64,000 nt of DNA, taken from positions 620,001-684,000 of the forward strand of contig NZ_AP017295.1 in the NCBI RefSeq assembly GCF_001548375.1, written 5' to 3'. Shown here in pieces: positions 44,393-54,564 of the stretch (position 1 is the first letter of the stretch; every line of letters starts with the position of its first letter). The stretch is from Nostoc sp. NIES-3756. Lineage in GTDB: Bacteria; Cyanobacteriota; Cyanobacteriia; Cyanobacteriales; Nostocaceae. The notes beneath the pieces are model-generated. The model saw only the letters and a list, made by a program, of their open reading frames with translations, had not been told where the DNA came from and did no database searches. The position numbers and the translations under genes are program-made.

Positions 44393-45456
44393 ATAATTTG
44401 ACCACCTTGATTGAGAGATGCTGTTAAGGCTGAGAGAATCTTGACTAATTCTGTGCCTACCCAGCCGGAGGAAATTTCCGGGGGTGTATTCTGGAGAATG
44501 GAAGTAATAAAGCGATCGCAAACTCGTTGCAACGGTTCGCCTGATTTTAGTTCTAATACTTCTCTACTTTGATTCACAGGGATAAATAAATTTTTCTGGC
44601 GTTCAAATTCACCGTGTAATAAAGTTAACTTTGCCGATGGTGACATCTCATCAAAAATCAAAGTACCATGACTACCCACCACTGCCAAACGACGCTGTTT
44701 ATCAGTATTTAACCAGCATAAGTGAATATACTCCTTAAATCCATCTGGATATGTTAATGTTACCCAGACTAAATCGGCTAATCCTGCTGACTTTTGACTG
44801 GGTAAGGGGGAAGAAGAAAAGCTTTCTCCCTCATCTCCCCCATCTCTCCCACTACTCCCACCTTGCAGCCAAACTGTACCAGTAGCCTGCACACTCACTG
44901 GAACTTGACCTAACCAGTTGTTAAAAATGGCGATATCGTGAATGGCTAAATCCCATAAGGCATCGACATCTTGACGGACAGGGCCTAGATGGGTGCGTGC
45001 GGCGTAGCCATAACGTAACTCTCCTAATTTACCCGCTTGGACAACTGCTTGCCCTTCCTCAACTGCTGGGTGAAATAGATAAGTATGATCAACCATGAGG
45101 ATTAATTGCTGATGCTGGGCTAGTTGGCACAGTTCTTCACACTCTGTTGGGTCTAGAGTAAGGGGTTTTTCTGCCAGAACGTGATAGCCACCTTTGAGAG
45201 CATCTTGAATGAGATGATAATGAGTAGTAGCTGGAGTGGCGATCGCTACTGCTGATAACTCTGGTATTTGCCGTAAATCAGAGAATTGGGTAGTTAGTAG
45301 GATACTTTCATCCAAATTAAACTGCTGCTTAACAACTGCCAACCTTTCAGGATGGGGATCAACTACCGCCACAACATCAGCTTGCGGATGTGCTAAAAAA
45401 TTCCGCAACAAATGCACTCCCCAGCGTCCAACACCGATAATAGCGATTTTAGTCAT
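44356..45456 (-). CDS. Gfo/Idh/MocA family oxidoreductase with repeat-derived insert and tail
   Basis: A 366-residue NAD(P)-dependent oxidoreductase. The Rossmann start is IAIIGVGRWGVHLLRNFLAH, the conserved AEKPL motif lies near residue 93, and LWDLAIHDIAIFNNWLG is the substrate-domain signature. Members oxidise or reduce sugars and inositols; the substrate is unknown. Two parts come from repeats. Residues of the type SSGRDGGDEGESFSSSPL (about 44805-44870) are translated from the purine-rich array. The C-terminal QNSKFKIQN is translated from GAATTTT heptamers, which also supply the stop. The enzyme core seems otherwise intact. Confidence 0.88.
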   Translation of the reverse strand: MTKIAIIGVGRWGVHLLRNFLAHPQADVVAVVDPHPERLAVVKQQFNLDESILLTTQFSDLRQIPELSAVAIATPATTHYHLIQDALKGGYHVLAEKPLTLDPTECEELCQLAQHQQLILMVDHTYLFHPAVEEGQAVVQAGKLGELRYGYAARTHLGPVRQDVDALWDLAIHDIAIFNNWLGQVPVSVQATGTVWLQGGSSGRDGGDEGESFSSSPLPSQKSAGLADLVWVTLTYPDGFKEYIHLCWLNTDKQRRLAVVGSHGTLIFDEMSPSAKLTLLHGEFERQKNLFIPVNQSREVLELKSGEPLQRVCDRFITSILQNTPPEISSGWVGTELVKILSALTASLNQGGQIIPIQNSKFKIQN

Positions 45457-45612
45457 TGGTTATTAGTCATTAGTCATTAGTCCATAGTCAACAGTCAACA
45501 GTCAACAGTCAATAGTTATGCCGATATAAACAAAGTATTTCCGCAAGGTACGCCGATGATCAAGATTTTAAATTTGACTAATGACTAATAGCTTTTGACT
45601 ATGGACTATTGA
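45457..45612. repeat. TTAGTCA / GTCAACA heptamer arrays
   Basis: The oxidoreductase-rnc gap is mostly heptameric repeats: TTAGTCA near 45460-45485, GTCAACA near 45490-45515, and GACTAAT / GACTATG near 45575-45615. This is the short-tandem-repeat type known from heterocystous cyanobacteria. Confidence 0.8.
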
Positions 45613-46341
45613 CTATGGACTCTTCATCTCTTCTGAAGGAGGGATGGCTAAAAAAGCTACTTTGGCGGCGGCTTGTTCGGCGGCTTTGATGGAACGTCCT
45701 TTACCCTCACCGAGTTTGTTACCGTTTAACCAGACTTCGGCGGCGAAGCGTTCTTGAGTGCGGTTGGCTTGATTGATTTCGACAACTCGGTACTCTGGTA
45801 AAACCTTAAACTGGGCTTGAGTCCATTCTTGTAGGGCGGCTTTGTAGTTGAGTCTGGCGGGGTCGAGGCGAATTTCGGCTGCTAGTTGGCGAAAGTGAGG
45901 GTCTAACCAAGAGCGGATGAGTTCTAGGTTATTAGTGCTGAGGTAAAGCGCTCCTAAAACTGCCTCAAAAGCGTCAGCTAATCGGGTTTCTTGACCAACT
46001 TTATCGCTGGTGGCACTGCCAGCAACGAGCAAATGTAATTCTAAACCATATTCTCTGGCTAATTGGGCCAGGATGCGATCGCTCACCAATACTGAACGAA
46101 TTGCGGCAAAATCGCCGACTAGGCAATCTGGGTAAGTTTCCCACAACACCACAGCCGCCACCAAGCGCACTACCGCATCACCTACAAATTCCAATTGTTC
46201 ATAGTTGGCTGACTCAGACACAGTAGGGTGAGTCAGTGCCAAATCTAGCAATTGCCATTTAATTGGCGCTGTTATTGGCAGACCTAATTTTCTTACTAAA
46301 CTTTCAAGTTGCCTTTGACGGCGAGGATAAACGAGGGTCAT
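45613..46341 (-). CDS. rnc: ribonuclease III
   Basis: A 242-residue enzyme. The catalytic domain has the signature NYEQLEFVGDAVVRLVAAVV (Glu and Asp metal ligands), then LADAFEAVLGALYLS with the second acidic pair. The C-terminal double-stranded RNA-binding domain is NYKAALQEWTQAQF through KAAEQAAAKVAFLA. It processes rRNA precursors and other duplex RNA. The ATG at 46341 (MTLVYPRRQRQLE) is preferred over a TTG that lies inside an upstream GTTGACT heptamer repeat. It lies immediately downstream of the RNase P RNA gene on the same strand, a pairing of two RNA-processing functions. Confidence 0.93.
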   Translation of the reverse strand: MTLVYPRRQRQLESLVRKLGLPITAPIKWQLLDLALTHPTVSESANYEQLEFVGDAVVRLVAAVVLWETYPDCLVGDFAAIRSVLVSDRILAQLAREYGLELHLLVAGSATSDKVGQETRLADAFEAVLGALYLSTNNLELIRSWLDPHFRQLAAEIRLDPARLNYKAALQEWTQAQFKVLPEYRVVEINQANRTQERFAAEVWLNGNKLGEGKGRSIKAAEQAAAKVAFLAIPPSEEMKSP

Positions 46342-46349
46342 TTGTAAAC

Positions 46350-46434
46350 ACTTAACAGTCAACAGTCAACAGTCAACAGTCAACAGTTAATAATCCTTCC
46401 ATTGGACTAATGACTATGGACTAATGACTAAAAG
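46350..46434. repeat. AACAGTC and GACTAAT heptamer arrays
   Basis: Five tandem AACAGTC units and then degenerate GACTATG/GACTAAT units fill the gap between rnc and rnpB. Confidence 0.8.
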
Positions 46435-46436
46435 AG

Positions 46437-46882
46437 GAGAGAGTTGGTAGTAAGCCGGGTTCTGTTTTCTGTGTAAATTGCTTTACAAGAAGGCGGTTAT
46501 CTATCTGGGACGTTTGTTACCAAACGCCTCTAGCGGCGCTCTTATCGCGGAACTGGTAAAAGACCAACCATAGTTCCTTCGGCCTTGCTCCCAACTGGGG
46601 TTTACCGAGCCAGTGCCTCTCGACACTGCTGGTGCGCTCTTACCGCACCTTTGCACCCTTACCAAAACAGTTGTGAGTGCTGAGTACCGAGTTCTGAGTT
46701 TTCTCTACTCAGAACTCAGCACTCATTACTCAGTACTCTTTTGGCGGTATTTTTCTGTGGCACTATCCTCACGATCGCTCGCACTGGACGTTATCCAGCA
46801 AGTTTGGTCTTTCGGGAGTCCGGACTTTCCTCAAGCCAGTTTGTTTGACTGACCTGCAACCGCCAACGCCTACTCTCTCCCT
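46437..46882 (-). ncRNA. rnpB: RNase P RNA (bacterial type A)
   Basis: On the minus strand the RNA begins near 46882 with GGGAGAGAGTAGGCG. It contains the universally conserved GAGGAAAGTCCGGAC segment (around 46813-46840) and ends with the complementary ACCCGGCTTACTACC and CTCTC region that closes the terminal stem. The length of about 446 bases suits cyanobacterial rnpB. An insertion at 46670-46740, in the P12 arm region, consists of heptamer-like GAGTACT / GAGTTCT units that fold back on each other. This is a known feature of rnpB in heterocystous strains. Ends are estimated to within a few bases. Confidence 0.95.
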
Positions 46883-46924
46883 AGCTCCAGTGTAATCTTG
46901 TATGGGGTCTTGTGTTTGTTTTGC

Positions 46925-47623
46925 TTATTTCTTTTTATTCCAAGGTAGAGCGTAAGTCCAAGGTAGTTTTTTGATGGTGAAGGGGCAGTTAATAATTGAT
47001 ATGGGTGGGTATTCAGAACCAGGAGCTAGACCTGCTCGTACTGTGGTGAGACGCAGCACTAATTGTAAGGAAAACTCTAATTCTTTACCTCTGTTCATAA
47101 AATCGCCGTATAACTTTTTCTGAGGCGGCCCACCTTTTTGTAGTCCGGTAATATCAATTAAAGGTTTGTTTGGTGAGTAAATGCCGTTTTCAAATTTGAA
47201 GACATCTTCGGCTGTAATCGATGCTGACAGCGTTTTTTTCGGAACAATTAAACTAGGGTTTTGCAGTACAGCTAAGTCGCGGGTTATATCTGGTGATCTT
47301 CTAATCACTCGCCGCGATTGTTTAGTATGTTCCACAACTAAAGAACTACTATCCCAGTCTACGTAGATAGCTATATCCTCAGACTTATTTTCAATAGTTA
47401 TTGAGAGTTCTTTCACATCATCATAAGAGTTTGATGAACCGAATTTGAAGGATATAGCAATTTTGTCGTCTAGTTCTTGCTGTTTTAATTGGTCATCAAC
47501 GACAGATTTTTTAAAATCATATTTGATGCGATCATCGATGGATGCAAGCATCTGGTTAAATACATAAGATATACCAATAATATAAATTGTTAAAACAAGT
47601 AAATTCTGGTCGGTATTCCTCAT
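46925..47623 (-). CDS. hypothetical membrane-anchored protein
   Basis: A 232-residue protein with one N-terminal membrane helix (LLVLTIYIIGISYVFNQML) and a periplasmic or cytoplasmic domain of beta character (ISFKFGSSNSYDDVKELSIT, YVDWDSSSLVVEHTKQSRRV). The C-terminus is basic. I recognise no family. The single N-terminal helix after a short polar stretch suggests a signal anchor. It lies between rnpB and corA on the same strand; no operon partner is evident. Confidence 0.7.
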   Translation of the reverse strand: MRNTDQNLLVLTIYIIGISYVFNQMLASIDDRIKYDFKKSVVDDQLKQQELDDKIAISFKFGSSNSYDDVKELSITIENKSEDIAIYVDWDSSSLVVEHTKQSRRVIRRSPDITRDLAVLQNPSLIVPKKTLSASITAEDVFKFENGIYSPNKPLIDITGLQKGGPPQKKLYGDFMNRGKELEFSLQLVLRLTTVRAGLAPGSEYPPISIINCPFTIKKLPWTYALPWNKKK

Positions 47624-47685
47624 ACTTAAAATATAAACTCCCTATAATAATTTTTATTAAGTAACTCGTTTCTAATGTTAAATAT

Positions 47686-48831
47686 TTAATCACGGGTAAT
47701 CGTGGAAGAATTTTCTAACCAGCCTCGTTTCCAAAAAAAGAATACTAATGCAGAGGCGATCGCCGCCATTCCCAGTAAGCACAGTGGATAACCCCAGTAC
47801 CAATTCAACTCAGGCATATTGTAGGGCGATTTTTCAGTATTGAAGTTCATTCCGTAGATACCAGCAACAAAAGTTAGGGGAATAAAGATTGAGGAAACCA
47901 CTGTCAGTAGTTTCATCACCTCATTCATTTTGTTACTGACTGCTGATAAATACACATCCATTAAGCCAGAGGCTAACTCTCGGTAGGTTTCCACCATATC
48001 CATTACTTGCACAGCATGGTCATAACAATCTCTTAGATATGTTTGTACCTCATCGCTAATTAGGTTACTGCGATCGCGGATTAAAGCATTAATCGCATCT
48101 CGTTGGGGCCAAATAGCACGACGCAATTGCAGTAATTCTCGCCTTACTTGATAAATTTTTTGCAGTGTTTGGCGAGTAGGACTAACAATTACTTCCTCCT
48201 CTAAGTCCTCCAGTTCTTCCCCATAACGTTCTAAAACAGGGAAAAAACCATCAATAATGGCATCAATCAAGGCGTAAGCCAAATGATCAGCTTTTTGGCG
48301 GCGAATAATTCCCTTAGCTTTTTCAATCCTTGAGCGCACTCCCTCAAAGCAATCATGTTCAGGTTCTTCTTGTATAGTTAACAAGTAATGTTTTCCCAAA
48401 ATTAAACTTACTTGCTCACTATAAAAACCGCGACCTCTTTCTTTTGGTACTACCATCCGGGCAATAAATAACAATTGATCATCAAAGTCTTCTAATTTAG
48501 GACGTTCCGATACATTCACCACATCTTCCAAAACCAGAGGTGGTAACTCAAATACTTTGCCCAATCTCTCTAATATGTCCTGACTACCCAAACCTTGGAC
48601 ATCCACCCAACTTACAGATTCTGTATCCAAATATGGGATACATTCTTCCGGCGTTGTCAGTTGTTGGTGAGTAAAATTAGTTTGGCTATAGTCAATTAGA
48701 TAAATTTCTGGCGGCGGCGCATCTTCATCAATAATGATGGTTCCAGGTACAGTTCCTGGATAGTGATAGAACTCATCTTTATAAGATGGTTTGGTAACTA
48801 CCTTGGCAAAGCGACGAAGTTTTCTAATCAT
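47686..48831 (-). CDS. corA: CorA-type magnesium/cobalt channel
   Basis: A 381-residue protein with a large N-terminal cytoplasmic funnel domain and two C-terminal helices. The invariant GMN selectivity motif is seen in VAGIYGMNFN at the end of the first helix, and FIPLTFVAGI precedes it. The tail WKRGWLE is typical. CorA pentamers conduct Mg2+, and sometimes Co2+ or Ni2+, across the inner membrane. The gene diverges from glyS, with a 21-base tandem repeat array in the shared upstream region. Confidence 0.93.
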   Translation of the reverse strand: MIRKLRRFAKVVTKPSYKDEFYHYPGTVPGTIIIDEDAPPPEIYLIDYSQTNFTHQQLTTPEECIPYLDTESVSWVDVQGLGSQDILERLGKVFELPPLVLEDVVNVSERPKLEDFDDQLLFIARMVVPKERGRGFYSEQVSLILGKHYLLTIQEEPEHDCFEGVRSRIEKAKGIIRRQKADHLAYALIDAIIDGFFPVLERYGEELEDLEEEVIVSPTRQTLQKIYQVRRELLQLRRAIWPQRDAINALIRDRSNLISDEVQTYLRDCYDHAVQVMDMVETYRELASGLMDVYLSAVSNKMNEVMKLLTVVSSIFIPLTFVAGIYGMNFNTEKSPYNMPELNWYWGYPLCLLGMAAIASALVFFFWKRGWLENSSTITRD

Positions 48832-48948
48832 GTAGACCTCTTGGGGATTGGAAATTGGGATGCTTCGAGTTCAGAGGCTCAAGTTTCAGGCTTAGAATCT
48901 CAACGTTCTCGTTCTGAACCTCAAAATTCTAGTTATAAACCAGAACAA

Positions 48949-49137
48949 TCTCACTTCAAACTAAATTCATCTCACTTGAAACTAGAACAATCTCATTTGA
49001 AACTAGAACAATCTCACTTGAAACTAGAACCATCTCATTTAAAACTAGAACAATCTCATTTAAAACTAGATTCATCTCACTTGAACCTAGATTCATCTCT
49101 TTTGAACCTAGATTCATCTTTTTCAAACTATAATTCT
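48949..49137. repeat. 21-bp tandem repeat, about nine units
   Basis: Units follow TCTCACTTGAAACTAGAACAA with small changes, exactly 21 bases apart from 48949 to 49137. More degenerate units reach back to about 48905. Translated on the plus strand they read SHLKLEQ heptads with no stop, in a 136-codon frame whose only ATG lies inside the antisense of corA. The array fills the divergent corA-glyS control region. Confidence 0.88.
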
Positions 49138-49260
49138 TCCTTTCTCCCTGTTCCCCTCCGGGAAGGGGGCTAGGGGCGGGTTACTCCCCACTCTCCATTC
49201 GGCGCGGTAAACTGTTGGAATTGATAAAGTTAAGCTACGCAAAATTAAAAGCAGAGTCCT

Positions 49261-51411
49261 ATGCCTGGGTTTTTATTGGAAGTTGGAACAGAAGAATTAC
49301 CTGCAAGCTTTCTGAGTGGAGCCATTACACAGTGGCGATCGCGCATTCCCCAAAGTTTAGCAGCTAATAGTTTAGCGAGTGAATCTGTAGAAGTATACGG
49401 TACTCCCCGACGTTTGGCTGTACTGATTACAGGTTTACCATCCCAACAGCAAGACCGGGAAGAGGAAATCAAAGGCCCACCAGCCCAAGCGGCTTTTAAA
49501 GATGGTCAACCAACCCAGGCGGCTGTGGGTTTTGCCAAAAGGCAAGGTGTAGAATTAGAGGCGTTGGAAGTTCGCCCCACGGATAAGGGAGAGTTTGTCT
49601 TTGTACAAAAGAAAACTCCAGGCCGTCCTGTGGCAGACATTCTCACCGAACTTGTACCCGAATGGATTTATAACTTAGAAGGTAAGCGCTTGATGCGTTG
49701 GGGTGATGGGGATGTGAGATTTTCCCGCCCCATTCGCTGGCTAGTAGCGTTGTTAGATGAGGCGATTTTGTCAATTGAATTGGTGAATGGTTCCCTGAGT
49801 GTGAAAAGCGATCGCATTTCCTACGGTCATCGGGTTCTGCATCCCGAACCACTGACAATTCCCCAAGCAAGCGATTATGTAAATACACTACGTTCTGGTT
49901 ATGTGGCTGTAGATGCAAAAGAACGCACAGCAACAATTCAAGAACAAGTGCAAGCCACCGTGCATAAATTAGATGGATATACAGAACTTTATCCAGATTT
50001 GTTAGAGGAAGTTACTAATTTAGTAGAGTGGCCTTCCCCAGTTGTCGGTAAATTTGAATCAGAGTTTTTAAACTTACCAACTGAAGTTACAACCACAGTT
50101 ATGGTAAGTCACCAGCGTTATTTTCCTGTATTCAAAACAAGCGATAACAAAGAACTTTTACCTTATTTTGTAACGGTTTCTAACGGCGACCCTAGCAAAT
50201 CAGCAACTATTGCTGCGGGTAATGAAAAAGTAATTCGGGCAAGATTGGCAGATGGACAGTTTTTCTACAAAACCGATTTATCTAAAAGTTTAGAAAGTTA
50301 TTTACCCCAATTAGAAACAGTCACCTTTCAAGAAGACTTAGGTTCTCTACGTGCCAAGGTAGAGAGAATTGTCAAGATTGCAGGGCAAATTACTAGCCAG
50401 TTGCAATTAAAAGAAGGTGATAACCAAAATATTCATAGGGCTGCTTTATTATGTAAGGCTGACTTAGTAACCCAAATGGTGTTTGAGTTCCCAGAACTAC
50501 AGGGAATTATGGGACAAAAGTATGCTGTAGCTAGTGGAGAAAGTCCAGAAGTTGCTACGGCAATTTTTGAACATTATCTCCCACGCGGTGCAGACGACAT
50601 CTTACCCGAAACCCTCACAGGTCAAGTAGTCGGTTTGGCGGATAGACTTGATACTTTAGTTAGTATTTTTGGCTTGGGATTAATTCCCAGTGGTTCATCT
50701 GACCCCTTTGCTTTGCGCCGCGCCGCTAACGCCATTGTTAACATTACTTGGGCGGCTAATTTACAAATCAACTTAGCTACTCTACTCCAACAAATCGCCG
50801 CCGATTTTGCCGCACAATACAACAAAGATGCTGCACAGTTAACTACAGCCTTAAACGAGTTCTTTTTACAACGCATCCGCACCTTACTACAAGAAGAAAA
50901 ACAAATCGACTACGACTTGGTGAATGCAGTGTTGGGAGAGAATGACCCAGAGTATACAGAAAGGGCGTTACAAGATTTATTAGATGTACGCGATCGCGCC
51001 TTATACCTGCAACAAATCCGCCGCGACGGTACACTAGATAAAATCTACGAAACCGTAAACCGTTCTACCAGACTAGCAGCCCAAGGCGATTTAGATACCG
51101 CACAGTTAGACCCCACTTCTGTTGTCAATCCCCAACTGTTTCAAAAGCCTTCGGAGTCAGCATTTTACGATGCTTTAGTCCAGCTAGTACCCCAAACTCA
51201 AGCAGCCCAACAGTCACGCAATTATCAACTGTTAGTTGCAGGTTTAGCAAATATTGCGCCTACTGTAAGTAAGTTCTTTGATGGGCCGGATAGTGTGTTA
51301 GTCATCGATCCCGACCCAGATATTAAGCGCAATCGGTTACATTTACTAGGATTACTGCGGAATCATGCGCGGGTGTTAGCTGACTTTGGGGCGATAGTAA
51401 AAAATCTGTAG
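49261..51411 (+). CDS. glyS: glycyl-tRNA synthetase beta subunit
   Basis: A 716-residue protein matching bacterial GlyS over its whole length. It begins [19 protein letters not shown], contains [20 protein letters not shown] and [11 protein letters not shown], and the HD-like segment [19 protein letters not shown] is present. The C-terminal anticodon-binding (DALR-like) part ends the protein. It forms the alpha2-beta2 glycyl-tRNA synthetase with GlyQ, which is encoded elsewhere. The ATG is preceded by a weak AGAG sequence. murD follows on the same strand after about 85 bases and may be cotranscribed. Confidence 0.95.
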   Translation: MPGFLLEVGTEELPASFLSGAITQWRSRIPQSLAANSLASESVEVYGTPRRLAVLITGLPSQQQDREEEIKGPPAQAAFKDGQPTQAAVGFAKRQGVELEALEVRPTDKGEFVFVQKKTPGRPVADILTELVPEWIYNLEGKRLMRWGDGDVRFSRPIRWLVALLDEAILSIELVNGSLSVKSDRISYGHRVLHPEPLTIPQASDYVNTLRSGYVAVDAKERTATIQEQVQATVHKLDGYTELYPDLLEEVTNLVEWPSPVVGKFESEFLNLPTEVTTTVMVSHQRYFPVFKTSDNKELLPYFVTVSNGDPSKSATIAAGNEKVIRARLADGQFFYKTDLSKSLESYLPQLETVTFQEDLGSLRAKVERIVKIAGQITSQLQLKEGDNQNIHRAALLCKADLVTQMVFEFPELQGIMGQKYAVASGESPEVATAIFEHYLPRGADDILPETLTGQVVGLADRLDTLVSIFGLGLIPSGSSDPFALRRAANAIVNITWAANLQINLATLLQQIAADFAAQYNKDAAQLTTALNEFFLQRIRTLLQEEKQIDYDLVNAVLGENDPEYTERALQDLLDVRDRALYLQQIRRDGTLDKIYETVNRSTRLAAQGDLDTAQLDPTSVVNPQLFQKPSESAFYDALVQLVPQTQAAQQSRNYQLLVAGLANIAPTVSKFFDGPDSVLVIDPDPDIKRNRLHLLGLLRNHARVLADFGAIVKNL

Positions 51412-51495
51412 CATAAAGCAATAAAAAGAGGTGTAATTTTTGCCAATTAAGCGCTACTATTATGAGTGCTTAACCAGGGAACTCTGCCTCAGTCT

Positions 51496-52878
51496 ATGTC
51501 CAAAGCCCATGTAGTTGGATTAGGAAAGTCCGGTGTTGCTGCGGCGAGATTGTTAAAAAGGGATGGTTGGGAGGTAGTTTTGAGCGATCGCAACACCTCC
51601 GAAACCCTCCTTAAACAACAACAAGAACTCGCCCAAGAACAAATCACCGTTAAATTAGGGTATTCACTAGAGTTAGTGGAAGGTAATTTACCCGATTTAA
51701 TTGTTGTGAGTCCGGGTGTTCCTTGGGACATTCCCGCGTTAGTCAAGGCGCGGGAATTGGGTATAGAAACTATCGGCGAAATGGAATTAGCTTGGCGGTA
51801 TTTAAAGCAACTACCTTGGGTAGCAATCACTGGGACTAACGGCAAAACCACCACCACTGCCTTAATCGCCGCTATTTTCCAAGCAGCCGGATTCGATGCC
51901 CCCGCCTGCGGTAACATCGGCTATGCAGCTTGCGAAGTCGCCTTAGCCCAAAAAGCCCCCGATTGGGTAATCGGGGAAATTAGCAGCTATCAAATAGAAT
52001 CTTCCTCCACCCTCGCCCCCCGCATTAGTATCTGGACGACCTTCACCCCAGATCACCTTGCCCGTCATAAGACATTAGAAAATTATTACGACATCAAAGC
52101 CAAGTTGTTACGTCAATCCCAATTACAAGTATTCAATGGGGATGATGCTTACTTAAATAAGATAGGTAATAGTCATTGGCCGGAAGCTTATTGGACAAGT
52201 GTGAAAGGTAAAGCACACTTGCTTAGTGACAAAGGCTTTTACATTGAAGATGGTTGGGTTGTGGAAAAATTACAACCAGACTCCCCACCTCAAAAAATTG
52301 TCGAAGCCTCAGCTTTACGGATGGTAGGGGCGCATAACCAGCAAAATCTCCTCATGGCAGTAGCCGCAGCCCGGTTAGCAAATATTCCCCCCGATGCCAT
52401 TGACAAAGCTGTGCGACAATTCCCCGGTGTTCCTCATCGCTTAGAACATATCTGCACCTGGGAAGGCATCGACTTTATCAACGACAGCAAAGCCACTAAC
52501 TACGATGCGGCAGAAGTGGGACTAGCATCTGTGAACAATCCAACAGTTTTGATTGCTGGCGGTGAAGCCAAACCAGGGGATGATACAGCTTGGTTGGCGA
52601 AAATCCAAGCGCAAACCTCAGATGTATTACTTATTGGTAGCGCCGCACCAGCATTTGCCCAACGTTTACAAGAAGTCGGCTATACCAATTATGAAATAGT
52701 AGAGACGATGGATAAGGCTGTATTGCGATCGCTCGAATTAGCCAAACAACATCATGCACCCGTAGTCTTGCTATCTCCAGCCTGCGCCAGCTTCGACCAG
52801 TACCCTAATTTTGAAGCCAGGGGCGACCATTTTCGGCAGTTGTGTTTGGAATTGTTAAAAGTGGGGAATGAGAAGTAA
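51496..52878 (+). CDS. murD: UDP-N-acetylmuramoyl-L-alanine:D-glutamate ligase
   Basis: A 460-residue Mur ligase. The N-terminal Rossmann-like domain begins [20 protein letters not shown]. The ATP-binding loop is [19 protein letters not shown], the central domain continues with [11 protein letters not shown], and the C-terminal domain has [20 protein letters not shown] and [19 protein letters not shown]. It adds D-glutamate to UDP-MurNAc-L-Ala in peptidoglycan synthesis in the cytoplasm. An upstream GTG at 51466 is possible, but the ATG at 51496 fits the family start better. Confidence 0.95.
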   Translation: MSKAHVVGLGKSGVAAARLLKRDGWEVVLSDRNTSETLLKQQQELAQEQITVKLGYSLELVEGNLPDLIVVSPGVPWDIPALVKARELGIETIGEMELAWRYLKQLPWVAITGTNGKTTTTALIAAIFQAAGFDAPACGNIGYAACEVALAQKAPDWVIGEISSYQIESSSTLAPRISIWTTFTPDHLARHKTLENYYDIKAKLLRQSQLQVFNGDDAYLNKIGNSHWPEAYWTSVKGKAHLLSDKGFYIEDGWVVEKLQPDSPPQKIVEASALRMVGAHNQQNLLMAVAAARLANIPPDAIDKAVRQFPGVPHRLEHICTWEGIDFINDSKATNYDAAEVGLASVNNPTVLIAGGEAKPGDDTAWLAKIQAQTSDVLLIGSAAPAFAQRLQEVGYTNYEIVETMDKAVLRSLELAKQHHAPVVLLSPACASFDQYPNFEARGDHFRQLCLELLKVGNEK

Positions 52879-52883
52879 TCAAT

Positions 52884-53657
52884 TCAATCAGCTTTAGACT
52901 GAGCAATAGTTAGTGAAGGACGTTGCCAAAAATATATAATCAGTCCCCAAAATGGTACAAGTCTTACTATCCATAAAACTTGTTCATTATGCCATTGGCG
53001 ACGTGCCATATCATCTTTAACTAGCCATGACTGAAACAGCCAAAATACTAACATATCTATTAAAAAAGAATATGCTAGTCGGTCAGTGAACAATAAATTT
53101 AATAAAGCTTCCCAGCGTGTTGGCAAATCACCATATTCAGGGCGTGCGAATCCCGCCCAAATGCAACAAAGCACAAAAACTAAAGCTAAAACTGAGGTAA
53201 AAATTCGACTTTCTCCCACTTTTTCTGCAATTGTTAAATCATTTGTTGACACTTGAGGATTTGGTTGCCGTAATCCCAACCAAGGTAGAAAAAATAAGTT
53301 AGTGAGAAATGCTGTGCCTATTAAAAAGGGAATGATTGAAAATCTTTGATTGCGCCCATCAATTACAAAACCCCAAAACAATAATCCCCAAGTCACCACA
53401 ATATTAAATAATCCCTCTAGTGCTGGGTTGTTAACTGGCGCTTCAGTTGGAGAAATGAGCGGCAAGACAAACCAAAAATTCCAGCTTAAATCTATAATTT
53501 CTTGTAATGTTTGAGATGTGATGTGTAACAGTGATAACCCTGGAGGTAAATCACTTAATAATAAATAGCCAATATAAATTAACCATACAGTCCATATTAA
53601 TATTCTTGATAAAGTTAGTGATATATCTTTTTTGAGAAAGTTAGGAGACTTGATCAT
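52884..53657 (-). CDS. hypothetical polytopic membrane protein
   Basis: A 257-residue protein with about six hydrophobic segments (for example LIWTVWLIYIGYLLLSDLP, IVVTWGLLFWGFVI, FTSVLALVFVLCCIWAGFA, VPFWGLIIYFWQRPS). It is rich in Trp and Leu. No enzymatic motif is seen. The layout, with conserved prolines in loops, resembles small cyanobacterial membrane proteins of unknown role. It converges on murD with only five bases between their stop codons. Confidence 0.75.
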   Translation of the reverse strand: MIKSPNFLKKDISLTLSRILIWTVWLIYIGYLLLSDLPPGLSLLHITSQTLQEIIDLSWNFWFVLPLISPTEAPVNNPALEGLFNIVVTWGLLFWGFVIDGRNQRFSIIPFLIGTAFLTNLFFLPWLGLRQPNPQVSTNDLTIAEKVGESRIFTSVLALVFVLCCIWAGFARPEYGDLPTRWEALLNLLFTDRLAYSFLIDMLVFWLFQSWLVKDDMARRQWHNEQVLWIVRLVPFWGLIIYFWQRPSLTIAQSKAD

Positions 53658-53744
53658 GATTGTTTTAATTGGTTAAATATCAATTTATCATTTCTCAAGT
53701 CTTGTGTTAATATGTGAGGCGATCGCTCTTTTACCTCCAGCAAA

Positions 53745-54335
53745 CTAATTTTGATGGACTCGCTCAAGTAACCAAATGGAAGCGATCGCACCGACAAAAT
53801 GAGCAGCAATACCATTAATATTTGCCATCATCACAAACACATCCAATGCCCGGATAATTTTGTTGGGGTCAGTAATCGCTACGCCTGGTGGTTGGGAGAT
53901 AGATTTTGCTATGAATACGCTTAAAGTTGCACCACTACCTATTAAGGTTAATAATATCCCCACTAAACTGACGATGATAGCTAATCTAATAGCTGTAGTT
54001 GTGTCCGCTTTACTGGGATGCAAAGCAGGATTAGGATTTGCCAAACGCTTACCGATACGAGTGTAACGAAAATCCCAATACACGCTAAATAACAAGGCTA
54101 TAACACCACATACAGCCCAAAAAACCCCAATGCCCAAACCGGTATTTGGTTGATCTGTAAAAGCGCGACCAGTAAAGGCGAATAGCAAAGTTAAACCAGC
54201 GACCACAGCTAGCCCCAATTGCACCCAAAAAGTAATCCAACCTGTAAGACGAATTGTATTAGCAATGCTATAAAGCTTTGGTGATAGCGACGTATGCTCC
54301 AAAGTGTGTGAGCGTGTTTCTGATTCCGCTTCCAT
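53745..54335 (-). CDS. DUF3611 family membrane protein
   Basis: A 196-residue protein with four membrane helices and the order typical of DUF3611: IANTIRLTGWITFWVQLGLA, then VFWAVCGVIALLFSVYWDFR, then AIIVSLVGILLTLIGSGATL, then ALDVFVMMANINGIAAHFVG. The short charged region RYTRIGKRLANPNPALHPSK is cytoplasmic. The family is found in cyanobacteria and chloroplasts; its function is unknown to me. It is probably a single-gene unit. Confidence 0.85.
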   Translation of the reverse strand: MEAESETRSHTLEHTSLSPKLYSIANTIRLTGWITFWVQLGLAVVAGLTLLFAFTGRAFTDQPNTGLGIGVFWAVCGVIALLFSVYWDFRYTRIGKRLANPNPALHPSKADTTTAIRLAIIVSLVGILLTLIGSGATLSVFIAKSISQPPGVAITDPNKIIRALDVFVMMANINGIAAHFVGAIASIWLLERVHQN

Positions 54336-54564
54336 ATTAATTTCCTTAGCTTATGCCCCAATCATCAAGATATTCCTCTGTTTGTATATAAACCCCCACC
54401 CCCAGACAGAACACCCTACAATCCTGGAGACATAAAATCGCAATTAAGTCTCCACATAATTCCTCATGGCTAGACAGCGCCAGAACATTCAACAAATACA
54501 AGAAATTGCTCAAAGTATAACGATTTGAAAAAAACAAACTATCTTTAAAAAGACGAGTATTCAG
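54336..54564. other. spacer with short orphan frame
   Basis: A 20-codon frame from 54466 (MARQRQNIQQIQEIAQSITI) is visible but has no ribosome-binding site and matches nothing I know. Otherwise this is unremarkable AT-rich sequence. Confidence 0.35.

Noticed and set aside
45460..46430. CRISPR-like regular repeats
   Set aside because: The repeats are contiguous heptamers without unique spacers of constant length, and no cas genes are nearby.
48763..49173. 136-codon plus-strand ORF of SHLKLEQ heptads
   Set aside because: Its only ATG lies in the antisense of corA and has no ribosome-binding site; the open frame follows from the 21-base period of a tandem repeat.
54466..54528. 20-codon ORF MARQRQNIQQIQEIAQSITI
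   Set aside because: No ribosome-binding site and no recognisable family; it may be a fragment, but nothing supports a call.
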